DNA from: Nematostella vectensis
Lineage: Eukaryota; Cnidaria; Anthozoa; Actiniaria; Edwardsiidae
Assembly (NCBI RefSeq): GCF_932526225.1
Contig: NC_064044.1
Span: 13,703,453-13,767,452 of the forward strand
Direction of reading: 5' to 3'
DNA: 64,000 nucleotides
Shown here: positions 35,836 through 53,439 of the stretch, piece by piece
Position numbering within the stretch: the stretch's first letter is position 1
Layout of the letters: the number at the start of each line of letters is the position of its first letter
The notes under the pieces: generated by a model
Database searches by the model: none
Seen by the model: only the letters and a program-made list of their open reading frames with translations
What the model was told of the DNA's origin: nothing
Translations under genes and position numbers: made by a program

Positions 35836-37795
35836 ACAAAATATTCCCCTGTTTTAGTACTCCCTAACTACATTTCTCAATATTCTGTGAACTACCGCAT
35901 ATGATTTTTCCAACCATTTGCCAGCACTGGAATTGCTTGCAATCACAACAAATCTCTGTAATAAGGTGCTGACCCATGAATAAGCACCAAATGTAATTCC
36001 ATGAGTTTTAATTGGCCAGAATCGGTTGGAAATTTTTGACAAAAGTTCCCAAAATGTTGAAATTTGCAGTAGACCACTGGCCTTTATTTGATTATGGATA
36101 GATAGATATGCCTCTAAAGATAGATGGATAGATAGATAGAAGTGCCTTTATTTAATGATGGTTGCACAATAGGCAATAGTAGATCCAGTACATCCAATAG
36201 GGGGGATTGCATCTTGCTATTTCCTGGCAGGTTTTTCGAAAAAAACTCAACTGTTTGGCAAATTTTTCACCAGGTCAGTGGAATTTCCCAGTAAACATTT
36301 AGTGAAACTGTGCAGTTCTGACAGGGAGAATATGAGTCTACCAGGTAGGCAAAAAAAAACCCACTACTAGGTCAGGTTTCACAAGGGCTTTTGTAGGGGG
36401 GTGTTTTTCACTTTTCTGTATTTTGGATTTTTTTTGTTTGATATCACTTGCCATCTTTTGAATATTCCATATAGATATGCCTTGATATTTTACCATTTTT
36501 TTCACCATTTTGAGTGGATAGGTATGTAGCAAGCGGACCAGGCACTTTATACATAAAATTGAATGAAATTTTACATTTTTTGTTTTTGATTGACCAGCAT
36601 GGGAATTGACATAGATAAACCAATCTGTTTTCAATAAGTAAGAGGCTAATCAGTAACCACAGTGAATATTTGAATTTGCTGCCATATGTCAATTTTATTT
36701 TTACCAATTACTCTTATCAAACATTTATGAAAATCTTTCTTACATTTCCAAAATTCCTTTCACATAATTTTTTACATGAAGTATATGTATATATATTTGA
36801 GTAATCCATGAATTATTAACTGGGAGAGTAAAATATATTATCTCAAGTATTTCTTATCACTTTAGACCTTGATTTAACCTATTTACTTCTATAGGGGCCT
36901 AGAACATCTAAAGCCACAATATCCATTGCTAGAATAATGCAAGTAATGGACTGCAAAGCATTATTGGATAAAGCATAAAACCAAATTAAACTAGTTCTTG
37001 TCAGGGAATAGGATTTTCATCACTGAAAAGATGCCTCTGCTAGCAGGGAACCATTATTTATATAACACAACATTTCTGTTACCAGCGTCGACATACTGGG
37101 GGAGGCATTAAAACATTTGACTTAACTTGGTGGTACTTCAATATTTGCCTCAACAATGACCTCCAATCTGGATGCCAACATGGTTGTTTATGATCTTATA
37201 CAACAGAGATGCCTGTGGAATTAGAATTCTTTTTTCTAGAGTGTTCCAGTAACCTGCTAGCAGACCTTTTTTTCCTGTGTGTTTCTATCAGCTCACTTGT
37301 CTGTGTGGCGAGTCTGTTATTTCACATTCTCGTTTGTATGTAGTAAAGACTATAGTCATCAGAACTATTTTGGCATTGACCAATAGCATAACAGCCAGAA
37401 TTTATTTTGCACTTGTTCTAATTTAAAACTTGTGTTGGCATGGTACAGCTCCATACAGTAGAAGAGGTCTTACCGACATCTTATATGCCTTTTACAATCC
37501 TATCACATTTTTTAAGCATACGTCTAACAATTCCCAATAATCTAGCTTTTTGCAATATTAGAAGTGTTCAGATTATTTTAGCATCTTCTTACAACTTTTT
37601 GTGGGCCAAGCAAATCCAACATCTCTTAGACTTTCATCTATAAGATAATTAAAAATCTTGTTAACACACCAGAAAAGTTAAAAGCCTGCTGCTTTAGTTT
37701 TGGTGTCTTTTTAGAGGTAAAGATTACAGTAGTAATGTGTAGTTTCATTTGAAAATCTTTTGGAAACTGTTAAAAATAAATTTTAATTCTCCAAA
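35836..37795. other. IRS 3' region and intergenic spacer
   Basis: No coding exon is recognised. A GATA-rich microsatellite lies at about 36093-36140. A block with AAGGTGCTGACC and ATTCCATGAGTTT (about 35960-36015) recurs in a DDX54 intron (about 18252-18305), so it is a dispersed repeat. The IRS polyadenylation site could not be placed. Confidence 0.5.
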
Positions 37796-37797
37796 TA

Positions 37798-38056
37798 GAG
37801 TGCTTGCAATAAAAGTGTAAAACACTAAACAATATTTAGTACTATTTTGTAGAATTTAGTACTATTTACTGAAATTAGTAAAAATAGTCGAAGAGTGAAG
37901 GTGAAGTAGATTTCAACAATTCATCATACATTCGTTCACTGAGAGCTTGAAATCTACACCGCCTTCACTCTTCGACTATTTTTTCTAAATAGTACAAAGT
38001 TCTACAAAATAGTACGAATTTCATTTAGTGTTTCACGCTTTTATTGTAAACACTCT
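37798..38056. mobile_element. Foldback (long inverted-repeat) miniature element
   Basis: The left arm, about 37798-37920, begins GAGTGCTTGCAATAAAAGTG. The right arm, about 37945-38056, read inversely gives GAGTGTTTACAATAAAAGCG. Shared inner blocks include GTACTATTTTGTAGAA and AATAGTCGAAGAGTGAAGG. The loop is only about 25-40 bases, so a transcript would fold into a hairpin of about 110 bp. No coding capacity. Consistent with a foldback MITE; the target-site duplication is not clear. Confidence 0.8.
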
Positions 38057-38059
38057 CTT

Positions 38060-38800
38060 TTCTTTAAGATTTTAAATGTCAATTTCAACTCTTACATTCC
38101 CTGTATAAATTTACTTTCTTTGAAAAATGTTTTACACGACAGTGCAAACAGTATCGACTTAATTTCAACATGTATCGAAAGCCATACCCTAAAGCCATGT
38201 AAAACTATGAAACTTATTTTGTTACACGATTTTTGGCGGTGGACTGTTCAAAGTTCTAAAAAAATAAAATCACCCTTCATAATCACATTTATTTTGAATA
38301 TATTCTTATATTTCAAGGCAATATTTTATACAATAAATGCTGAACTGTCGTTAACTGACTCAGCAGGAAAACGTCATCTCCATCAATAAGAAAATAGAGT
38401 GACTTATAGAATGTCATTGCTTCTTTTTTTTTACTGTATCGGCAGATTCGCCTATCCGTTGCATTCCATTCGTTCCAGCGTCCATTCCAAGCACAGAATA
38501 ATTTTCGCAATATTTTTTTTTTGAATGAATTTAGATCCTTACTACATGCCAGATGTAGTTCTTTATACATAATTAACCATACATTTAAACCTTTAAACTC
38601 GCTTGATAATAGCAATTATAAGTCTTTAATAGGCCTAAAGAATGGGCTTTCTGAAGAGAAGCAGCGATATGAAGAAGAGGAACGAAGCCACCCGCTCGCG
38701 TAAATAATTCGGAAGATTTGAAGATGCAAAGATTTCAAGAACTTGCCAGTTCGTAGAAATTGTGAATGAAGGACAATTTGTCTGTCCACAGACTAACAAA
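38060..38800. other. Spacer between foldback element and the 38.8-kb gene
   Basis: AT-rich. Only short frames without similarity were seen. It probably contains the 3' UTR of the minus-strand gene ending at 38802, but a clean AATAAA was not found on the minus strand; TATAAA near 38560 is a weak alternative. Confidence 0.45.
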
Positions 38801-38801
38801 T

Positions 38802-39302
38802 TTATCTGAATGAGCTCAGTGTCAGCTTTCGTTTCACCGGTAATTTTGGGTTACGAGTCGGCAAAGGAGCCGCTTTTTTCGTCGGCGCTGCATCGAATAG
38901 CAACTCTTGACTTTTAGCGGGAACTTCACCTATTTGCAAAGGTTTCAGGTTCGGAGTATTTGGGACGACATTACTAGAAGCTCCACTAGGAAACCCAGTC
39001 AACTGGACTCCTGGCAAAGGCTCAAAGTCCTCGCCGTCCTCTTGTGTTGGTTCTTCCTCGACTTCAATTGAAGAGAAGTCCAACCGCTTTCGACATTGTG
39101 AATGAATTCTCGCGTCTTCTCGTAGAACAGAAATCCTTCGCTGGAAGGGCTTTTTCTTTTTTGGTGCCCAGGCAATTCTTTGTAGATGTTCCGTTTCTTT
39201 GTTGAACTGAGAGGGGGTAGTTTGAATTGTAGCAGGCATTTTTATTGACTTCTTCGCCTCGCCGACTACTTCCAAGTTCGGGCTTGTTTGCTCTGTTTTC
39301 AA
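38802..39302 (-). CDS. Unrecognised 166-aa protein, candidate cell-cycle regulator
   Basis: A single-exon open frame of 166 aa starting at ATG 39302. I do not recognise the family. The protein is hydrophilic and probably disordered. It has a basic block (APKKKKPFQRR, 46-56) and a cyclin-docking-like RxL motif CRKRLDF (70-76). An acidic stretch follows (EVEEEPTQEDGEDFEP, about 80-95), then a Pro-directed site NTP (115-117) and a basic C-terminus PVKRKLTLSSFR (155-166). There is no signal peptide or membrane segment. The upstream region has two CCAAT boxes 30 bp apart and a TTTGCCGCG E2F-like word, a layout typical of genes transcribed in S or G2/M. A role in the cell cycle is inferred from these motifs only. 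A missed exon or a chance frame are alternatives, though the composition and promoter argue for a real gene. Confidence 0.6.
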   Translation of the reverse strand: MKTEQTSPNLEVVGEAKKSIKMPATIQTTPSQFNKETEHLQRIAWAPKKKKPFQRRISVLREDARIHSQCRKRLDFSSIEVEEEPTQEDGEDFEPLPGVQLTGFPSGASSNVVPNTPNLKPLQIGEVPAKSQELLFDAAPTKKAAPLPTRNPKLPVKRKLTLSSFR

Positions 39303-39356
39303 AACACAAGCTCAAAATCACCCGCTTCAGCCAGCATTGTGACAGTTCGAGCGCTG

Positions 39357-39425
39357 ATTGGCTGAACGAAAACAGCGCGCGCGTTGATTGGCCAGCGCTT
39401 TTGATTTTGCCGCGAAGGTGCTTTC
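39357..39425 (-). promoter_or_regulatory. Tandem CCAAT boxes with E2F-like element
   Basis: ATTGG at 39357-39361 and 39387-39391, i.e. CCAAT on the minus strand, exactly 30 bp apart. They lie about 55-90 bp upstream of the ATG at 39302. TTTTGCCGCGAAGG follows at about 39404-39418. Paired NF-Y sites at roughly helical spacing upstream of a small single-exon gene are characteristic of cell-cycle promoters. No exact CHR (TTYGAA) was seen. Confidence 0.6.
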
Positions 39426-39429
39426 TACA

Positions 39430-41385
39430 CAATGGGAAGCCGATATCTGGATATGTGTGAATATAGCTGACGCGTGAGAATTTGTATTATAAAAGGATAT
39501 GACTAATTTTTAAAATACCTATGTGATATGTCGCTGAACATTTAGTTGTTTTTGTTGCAACGGCAACGGGCAACGGCAGAACACAGTTGAAAATTCAAAG
39601 AGTCACCCAGAAGTGAATTTACGTATTTTTCCTCTGAACGTGAAAGCTCCAATTTTCACGGTCTAGCGAGGATTGGAGAAAGATTTCACGTGTTACATGT
39701 GCCGTTGCCTCCGTATGGTTTCAAAGTCTCCTTCCTTCTCTCTTCCTTGGAATTTGCCGTTTCTTGATGATATCTGTAAAAGGAACGAAAAGTGCAGCTA
39801 GATCACGATTATTTTACAAAGAATTTAAACAAGAATACCTAGGTGACTTTTTACAAGCTTCCCATTCAAACAACAGCGTTTGGGCTACCTGTACTTTTGC
39901 CTTGCCTTCTGGGTAGAACGGCAAAATGGCGGACGTGGCCGGTTTTACTGGTCGTGGGGAAGCAATTTTCCACCGGCGTAGAGGAAGGGTGAGTCTGCGG
40001 GAAGTCAGCGGTTTAACGGAACCGATCACCGGTACGTAGTCGGAAATCCCGACTGACTCTCCGGCTTTGAGAGGTGTGATACATTGACTTCCGGTGTATT
40101 AGGCATTACAAAACGTCGGGTATAAAAATAGAGTGCAACATTATAATGTGGGTATTGTCATCGCTATTTATTATGTAAACGACTCGAGCATTTAAGAACC
40201 CGTTTATATTGGGAGGTGCACGGGTTAACACTTCCTTGGGAAATTTAGAAGGGCTTTTACTTGTAGCTGTAATTTCCATGGTCAACTCTTCTTATAATAA
40301 TAGTTGGGTCATATAACCATTGCGAAAGATTCCAGAACTACCACACAGCACAAAAATCGGCATTTCTATGATGTTAAAGTTCCGTTTATTTTTTATTCTA
40401 TTTTGGAAGCAGTATTCCATTTATAGTGTTAGTGTATATTTATTATTAAATTTTTTCTAAGCAGCTAATCCTCGCGAGTATTTCTTTGTTACAACCTGTA
40501 ACAGGATGCCGTGAACTGCGCACGGCTGGACAGAACATGCCTGTCCCGGGGTGGGTGGGGAGAGGGGGGACCTCCGATATTATACGTATACGGGCGTGGT
40601 TAGGCATGAATTTACCCCCTAAAAGATACCTCAGACAAAAAAAAAAAACAGATCATTGTTAAGCTCGCTATCAATTATCGTCCCGTGGGTTGTGTGATGT
40701 TTTCGCTGGTTAGTGATCTAAAAACACCGATTGACACGTGTTAACGTTCTTTCATGAGCTACAAGTTAGATGAGCGATTGCTATAATAGCACCCTAAAAG
40801 ATACCGAGGTAAAAAATCTGGGCATTCTCATTTTCACCCCTCTAAAAGATACCCAAGGCTCCAAATTTACACCCTTAAAGATACGACGATGATCCCCGTC
40901 CGATGAAGAGAGACAATGTGTTATTCAACCCCCCTCCCCCCCCTCCTCGGAGTTACTTGCCGCTCCCCCTCGGCTAATCCCCCCCCCCCCCATCCCCGTT
41001 GGAAATGAGTGTTGTCATGGATATTACCACTAAAATGCAGAGAAATTGAAGAGCGTAATTTTGTTGTAAAACTAGTCTTGTAGATGCCTCGCGATTTCAG
41101 CGCCATCTTGAAATTACCTTTATCAGTCAGGATTTCCGACGACGAGTCGAACGATCGGTTCCGAACATGTACATTAACCGCTGACTTCCTGCAGACTTAC
41201 CCTTCCTCTACGCCGGTGGAAAATTGCTTCCCGGTCCTCGTGTGTATTTCGTAATAGTTTTCTACTTTGCTACGAAAATTGTGAGAAGACAGTATTTCCT
41301 GTGTTTTTTTATACAGATAAAGAAACTTGTTTTGGACAGCTGGTAGAAACTGGACCGAGTTAGCTTCAAGAGTCGAGCAAAGAAA
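39430..41385. other. TTF1 upstream region, no proven coding sequence
   Basis: It contains a YY1-like AAAATGGCGGAC (39922-39934) and a possible leader exon ending at a GTGAGT donor (39989). An inverted near-copy of that segment lies at about 41126-41238. Poly-C tracts occur near 40925-40991. A good acceptor (TGTTTTTTTATACAG, ending 41319) lies just before the TTF1 start. AAGATGGCG on the minus strand at about 41103-41111 could start another transcript. A spliced 5' leader for TTF1 is plausible but unproven. Confidence 0.45.
39925..39989 (+). other. Possible first (leader) exon of TTF1
   Basis: ATGGCGGAC in good context opens a 21-codon frame (MADVAGFTGRGEAIFHRRRG and R) ending exactly at a GTGAGT donor. 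If joined to the acceptor at 41319/41320, the frame reaches a TAG after nine codons. The segment would then act as an upstream open frame ahead of the TTF1 ATG at 41386. It may instead belong to a gene I cannot complete. Confidence 0.3.
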
Positions 41386-43187
41386 ATGCCACATGAACAT
41401 ACAAGCAGTTTTCAAACTGAAAAAAGTCCCAAGCATTTCAACTTTGATTATCGAGAATTTAAAGCCTCATTGACTGCCTCGGGAAAGAGAGAAAGCAAAG
41501 TATCCTCGATAGCTAAAGAACTAAGTCACGGGAGAACTCATATTGTTCCCGAAAAGAAGAAAAGAGACAAACACAATAGTTTGGATTGTGAGAGAGGTCG
41601 TCATCAAACTAAGCAGAACAAGGACAAACGTCAAAATTCGGTCTCCTCAACTGCCCAGAATGGGTCCAAGAGTAAAAGGAAACGTAAACACAGTGAGTTG
41701 GACCCTGTAAAATACACAGCAGAAGAAGATGCCAAAGAGAATAAGCGAAAACACAAAAAATCACAGAAAACCTCAAAAAGGGTTGTTACTATGGAAAATT
41801 TGGTTGAAAACAAGGACTATGCTAATAGAAAGTCGCCTGCTAATAAAAAGTCACACAAACCATCTGCAGAGTCTGTTAAAGGGAAAAGTTACAATGATGA
41901 GAGTTCTAAAGCCAAAAAGCTAATCAAGGGCAGAAAAAAACAGCTTAAAGAACAGAAGAGAGAAAGTAAGGGTGCCAAGAAAACTGATGGCAAAGAAAAA
42001 GCAAGGGAGCCGAAAACTGAAAGTCCTGTAAAGGCTGTCTTAGATAAGAAGCCAAAAGCCCCAAGAATGTCGCAAAATATAAGCACCGAACAAGATGATA
42101 TGATTCATACAAATTGGAAACTCAGCAGAGATGACATAATGTCTCTAAAAAGCAAGGGGATTTTTATCAAAAAGGGAAAGTGGTCACCATCTGAGGATAG
42201 ACTCCTAAGACAAAACATGGAAGATTACTTACAACAGCATCGTATCAGTGATCCATCAGTGTTGCTTTTTGCGCACAAAGAAGCAGATAAAGAAGAGGGT
42301 CGAAGGTGGAAGCAGTTTGCCTCTAATACTGGGTTTTATAAGCAGCTTGCTAAAGGCTTATGCAGGGAAGTGTTCCTTGTATACAGGAGAGCTCGTAGAA
42401 TATATGATCAGGATAATTACAAAGGTCAATTCTCGGAGGAAGAAATAAAAGAATTGATAAGACTTCATGGAATATACGGTAATGATTGGCGGAAAATAGG
42501 AGATATTATGGGGAGGAGTGCGCAATCTGTTGACCACAGATTCCAACTTTTGGAAGGGAACAAGGGGAACTGGACTGATGAGGAAGTGGATTGCTTAATA
42601 GAGGGAGTGCGTGCTGTTTCTGGTACAGTTCAAGGAGAGCCATGCTATAACCAGATTTACTGGAATGCTGTTGCATCGTATGTGAAGACCAGGAACCCAA
42701 CTCAATGTCGAGCCAAGTGGCTCAATGTAAGTACAGTTGGGGATACAACTCTAGAATTTCTTGAAAGAGACCAAAAAGGACATGGGGGTGGAGAGGGTGC
42801 AGATACACATCCTTTGGCTGCCAAAAAGTGGGTAAAAAAATATATTTTTTTATTTTTAAACAGGGCACACTTTGGAAGGATGCTTCTTCCAAACCTTTAA
42901 AATGGACTGAGAAGGATGATTATGAGCTCATCAGCAAAGTTTATTACAGCTCTGTTACGACAGAGTGCGACATTGATTGGCACGCCATCGCAGAGGACTT
43001 CCAGCATGCCCGGTCACCTGCGTTCCTTCAACACAGATGGTGGTTAGTTAAGATGAGATATTGTGGAAAGGACATCATCAAAGATAGGGACTTTGAAGAG
43101 CTATTAGATTTCTTGTATAATGTCAAAGGTGAAAGTCTTAGGGTCAAGCATTTTAAGGTTTGTGAGAAAGCTACCAATTCATTGTAA
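41386..43187 (+). CDS. TTF1-like RNA polymerase I termination factor (Myb/SANT), two exons
   Basis: Exons 41386-42726 and 42864-43187 give 554 aa in phase. The donor is AAT|GTAAGT; the acceptor is TTTTTAAACAG|GGC. Reading through the intron gives the longer 504-codon frame, which I reject. Residues 1-230 are Lys/Ser-rich and basic, as in TTF-I. From about 258 comes KKGKWSPSEDRLLRQNMEDY, then RRARRIYDQDNYKGQFSEEE leading into Myb repeats with LHGIYGNDWRKIGDIMGRSA and NKGNWTDEEVDCLIEGV. After these come YVKTRNPTQCRAKWLN and, in exon 2, DIDWHAIAEDF and ELLDFLYNVKGESL. This order matches vertebrate TTF1, which binds Sal-box terminators in rDNA and acts in termination and chromatin control. DMTF1 is the main alternative and fits less well at the NYKG and C-terminal parts. 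A possible AATAAA is at 43767-43772. Confidence 0.82.
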
Positions 43188-43189
43188 GG

Positions 43190-44219
43190 TTATATTATCT
43201 TATGGTTATATTCAAGTGGGAAAGTCTTAGTCTTCATTGGTGAACTTAAGAGTCCACAACTCACTGTTTCACAATTCAGTTAAAACAGCTCTGGACAAAA
43301 AATGCAGAGTTTTTTTAGTACATCTTTTTAATGCCTTATGTGCTGTATTGTTCAATATTTTTCAGGACCTGGCTTTCTAGCCAAGGGTTAACTGGCTCAA
43401 AACTTTATCTTATAATTTTTGCCTTGCTTATGTTTTGGCATTTCACTACCTTGTAAGGGTCATACAATGATTAGCAGATTGCTGTATAAACAGGGCCAGT
43501 TGGTAGCTAACATTATTGTCTGTTAATGCGTTTTTGAGTATTGAGAACTAAGGTTTTAATCACTTCTTGCAGTAGTGTAGTTGTACACATAATGTACATT
43601 TTGATTGGTCAATGCATTTTTGTGCAATGGCATGATTATTATCATTATTTATATTATTATTACCAATTTTTATCAAGGATGGCCCCTTCAGCATTGCCGA
43701 TATCAGTGGGGATCCTGGACGTTAAATGTTAATTACAATTCCATTGAAAAAATGTAACAAATAGAAAATAAAAATGATAACAACTAAAACACATTTCTTA
43801 ATAAGAATAACTGCAATGCACTGCATAAAGGTGAGAGTGCACATAGTGAAGTGCGAAAACACTATCAAGCGAAATGCTATTGAGCTTCTAAATTCAATTT
43901 TAACTTTAGGTAATGTAAGATTTATAGAATTATATTTCTCAACTTTTATTTTGTTTTAATAGAAACATAAATACATACAATACAAGTGACAACTAACATG
44001 TATAATAAGAAAAATAAATTACCCCACCCCACCCACCCCCAGTAGAGTATTTCCCATTTTGACAGATGAACAGATATTTTATCTAACATTTCTGCAGTTT
44101 TTCTTTCTATTCTTGAATAATAATTTACGGTATTTTTGTAACCTTGTAATGTTGTTGATTTTCCTGAATCTCTAGATTTATACACCATTAGTTTGTAAAT
44201 AAATATTAAAAAAAATTGA
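43190..44219. other. TTF1 3' UTR and spacer
   Basis: No further gene is seen. It contains AATAAA at 43767-43772 on the plus strand, a likely end for TTF1, and AT-rich sequence up to the TTAA element. Confidence 0.5.
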
Positions 44220-45217
44220 TTAACCCATTGACTCCTGGCTATTTTTGAGCTGAATTTACAAAAAAACACTGAAAACAGATACCTCCCCCCCTATTCTGAG
44301 TTTTATACAGCCCATCAAAGTCAAACACAGCTGCATCTAGTCAGCGATATCCAAGCTTTCCAACAGTGCTTTGCGGTCCCCACTTCGTCGTTGTGCTGAA
44401 GCCAGAACAAGTAGGTGGTTGCTTGTATTTTTCATCAAAAATACAGCTATGAGCATATTAGGGGAGTGTCTCAGGACATCATGAAGTGTTTTGGGGCATA
44501 ATTGAGTACTTTGCTTATGGATATTTGCAAGCAAAGGTGGATTCATGATGATTTTTTCTTGTTTGGCTTTGCCTGGATGAGAAAATAATTTTCTAATGAA
44601 TCACCACAGCTCTCCTAAATGCTGTCTTTTCTGAAACCAAATTGATTCCAAAATTGTTTACACTGCTATTCTGGATCTGTATGACCTGGAATTGATTTGT
44701 TTGGCTTCGGGGTGAAAGGACTTATAAAAAAACATCTGACTTTGGGGAGAGGAGTGTTGACTGGCCCTCCCCTCGTGAATTTTTCCCTGGATCTCCCAGA
44801 ATGCTTTTCAATCCGTAAAGGCATCTTCGTGGTTTTACAAGCCTTCAAGGAGTGGACATTGTGTTTTGAGGCCATGGAAATGAACCTGGAGGATCAGAAT
44901 AAAGGTATCTATTTGTGTCTTGAGCTGTGTTTGCTGATCTCTCTCCCTTGTGTTGTATTTTGAGCGCTTTATTGAGAGGGGTGATTCTGCTTTTCTTTCC
45001 TTGATCGATTTGAAATTTGTCAAAGAACCTGTGCTATTATTTGGCTTAAGAGTAGTTGCCAACACCTTGGTTGGATGCATATCTTCAAGACCATTTATCC
45101 CTTAGACTGATGCCTGAGTATCTTCATCTTGTTGTGTTTAGTTTGCATTTATGAATTTTTTGGGTTGTGGGTACTTCCCAAAGCCGGTACAGGCCGGTTG
45201 AGGGGTCAATGTGTTAA
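44220..45217 (-). mobile_element. 1.0-kb TTAA-flanked element (piggyBac-like), copy 2
   Basis: The inner 990 bases between TTAA at 44220-44223 and 45214-45217 have the same ends as copy 1 (CCCATTGACTCCTGGC and the inverse of GGGGTCAATGTG). The 140-codon frame found in copies 1 and 3 is interrupted here and appears as two shorter frames (44835-45080 and 44666-44875). The 72-codon frame near 44337-44546 has lost three codons. Intergenic. Confidence 0.8.
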
Positions 45218-46088
45218 GTGTGCATGCTCAGAAGTATCATTATTGCCCAAAAGAATAGAAGATGAGAATTGTTTCTTGTGGTTTGACTATGCGAGATTCT
45301 ATGAGTTGAGGATTGTAAGCCCAAAAAAACTAGTTCAAGCCAAAATGTATTTAATCGGCTGAAAATTATAAGTGTGAGTTAACAGGTTACTCAAAATGGC
45401 AATAATGGGAACCCTTTGTATAGGAATGGATAGAAGAGACTTCAAAATCAGTCCTGTTTTAAGTATAAATGTATGTGGCATCTTTTAACATTATATATTT
45501 TTTTTTGTTAAAAGCTTTTGGTTGTCTTCTGATTGAGTTTACCCATTAGGGGAAGGGGTGGACATAGAACATACATACTTCACACGTACACACTGAATTG
45601 AATTTGTAGCGTCAGCAAAGTCAAGCAGGCGAAGGCACATGGACAGTACCTCCCCTCCCTCAGGCATTTATTTTCTCAAGCAAAGTGACTTTTCAATTTT
45701 TTTACTCAAAAAAGGAGGGGGGGGGGGGCTGGATATCCACCCAATCCACCCCCTGCATCCGCCCCTGAGGTGAAAAAAAAATTGGCAGGCTGTTCTGAGC
45801 AACAATGAGGAAGAAATCGGTTGTATAATGCATCTGTGACCACCATTTGGTTGAAGATTGATTGATATGTCTTGACACCTCCCCTCCCCCCCAAACCCAT
45901 CCCCCCCCCCCCCAAAAAAAAAAAAAAAGAAGTCGACACAAACAGCACAAAAAGTAGAAACCCGGTTCCCGATTTCCCTTTTGATTCCTTAGAATACCGT
46001 AAATGCACAAAGGCTTGGGCTACCTGTGACAAAAAAATGCAAAACCATCGCCTCCCAAATATGGTACCAGATCCAGTGCTCTGATTGG
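45218..46088. other. Spacer upstream of macroH2A with an hAT-like end
   Basis: No gene is seen. About 45735-45766 reads, inversely, CAGGGGCGGATGCAGGGGG, a typical hAT-type terminal sequence, next to a G13 tract. Further C and A homopolymers lie at 45885-45929. The partner terminus is not identified. Confidence 0.5.
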
Positions 46089-46179
46089 CGGTTAGTCTTT
46101 GATTGACAGCAATAACAACACTGAGAGGACGCGACGCTGCTGTTTCACGCTTCTTGTGTTGTCTGTCTGGATCAAGAAA

Positions 46180-52267
<6,088 letters not shown>

Positions 52268-52985
52268 GGGAACCATTCACATCTAAAGACTGCTCTCTTG
52301 TTTAGACACTATATCACCATTAACCCCACAACTTATCTGTGCATCTTAAACTTGTCTATGCAGAGTCTGGAGGACGTGTCTTTACAGGGGCTTTCATGAC
52401 GAAGAGAAAGAGAATCTTTAAGCCTTGTTTCCACTCGCAATCTATTCCTACTTGGACTACCTAGAGTGCGCATTGTTGTAGATGGAAACAAGACATTGGT
52501 TCATCTCTATCCTCTATATACTTTAGCTAGTTTATTTGTTCTTTCAAAAAGTTTACAAGCCAATCGTTTCACATACTCATACTTGTAAGAATGATTCATT
52601 TTAAACAACCTTTACACCACGTATCCCGGTATAGCATTGATATTTGTCTTAATATGTGTAGAAATGAATGGAAGTAACTATTAAAAAAATATTTTTATTG
52701 TTTTACACTAAGAGAGTATTTTTACGCAATGTGGCCCATACATGCATGTAGACCCCCTCCCCCCCCCTGGCTACAGGTAATTTCTTTGGTATTCTCAAAT
52801 ACAACCCTTTTTCCATATGATACCTATGACTGCAACCCCCAAACCCTTCAGTCTTTGTGCAAGAGTTGATAGTTTGCGCCATTTTGAACCTGAAGTAAAC
52901 TAGATTGTTCTAAAAACAGAAAAATTTGCGCCTTGCGCAACAAAGTCTCCTTATAGACGAATAAGATATAAGTCAAAGAATGAAT
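52268..52985. other. macroH2A 3' UTR and spacer
   Basis: No coding exon. A possible polyadenylation signal ATTAAA lies near 52679. The next recognisable feature is the inverted-repeat element starting at 52986. Confidence 0.5.
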
Positions 52986-53438
52986 TTAAAGGCCCATAAG
53001 CAACCAAGGCTACACGAGATCGAGGCAGCGCTAAAATAGAAAGAAATTGTTTCAAGCTTTTAAGAAACCTCTTTAAAACTTTGAGCCGCATTTCGACGAT
53101 TTTAACGCGATTTTAACAAGGATAGAAGAGGTTTCTTAAAAGTTTGAAACAATTTATAGACTTTCTATTTTAGCGCGGGGGGGGGGGGGGGGGAGGGGGG
53201 TTCTTCAAGGTAAAAGTGATAAGGATGCTCGTCGGAAAATTTGAAAAATGCCCCTAAAAATACATGCACGACCAAAAATTGCTTCCCTAAACAATACCTA
53301 AAGAGCCTTAAAAATACCATTTCTAAGAGAAAGCCTCGGATACCCCCTAAAAAATACCTGCGGGTATCCCGGGATTTTAGCGCAGCGCTAAAATAGAGCC
53401 TCGATCTAATGTAGGCTTGGTTGCTTATGGGCCTTTAA
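52986..53438. mobile_element. Palindromic miniature transposon with ~45-bp inverted ends and a nested hairpin
   Basis: The left end AAGGCCCATAAGCAACCAAG is matched inversely by the right end CTTGGTTGCTTATGGGCCTT. Similarity continues over GATCGAGGC and GCGCTAAAATAGA. TTAA borders both ends, though the palindromic end sequence makes the exact target site ambiguous. Inside, 53027-53174 forms a second inverted repeat (GCGCTAAAATAGAAAG ... CTTTCTATTTTAGCGC), with arms sharing GAAACAATTT and AGAGGTTTCTTAAAAG. No coding capacity. Confidence 0.82.
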
Positions 53439-53439
53439 T

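Noticed and set aside
40921-41106. Minus-strand frame beginning MALKSRGIYK with an AAGATGGCG start context
   Set aside because: It runs into a poly-C/G tract giving low-complexity Gly/Arg residues. No donor or downstream exon could be found. A non-coding start site remains possible.
42727-42900. Read-through extension of the TTF1 first exon to 504 codons
   Set aside because: A strong GTAAGT donor at 42727 and an acceptor at 42863 restore a conserved C-terminal region. The read-through peptide has no similarity to the family.
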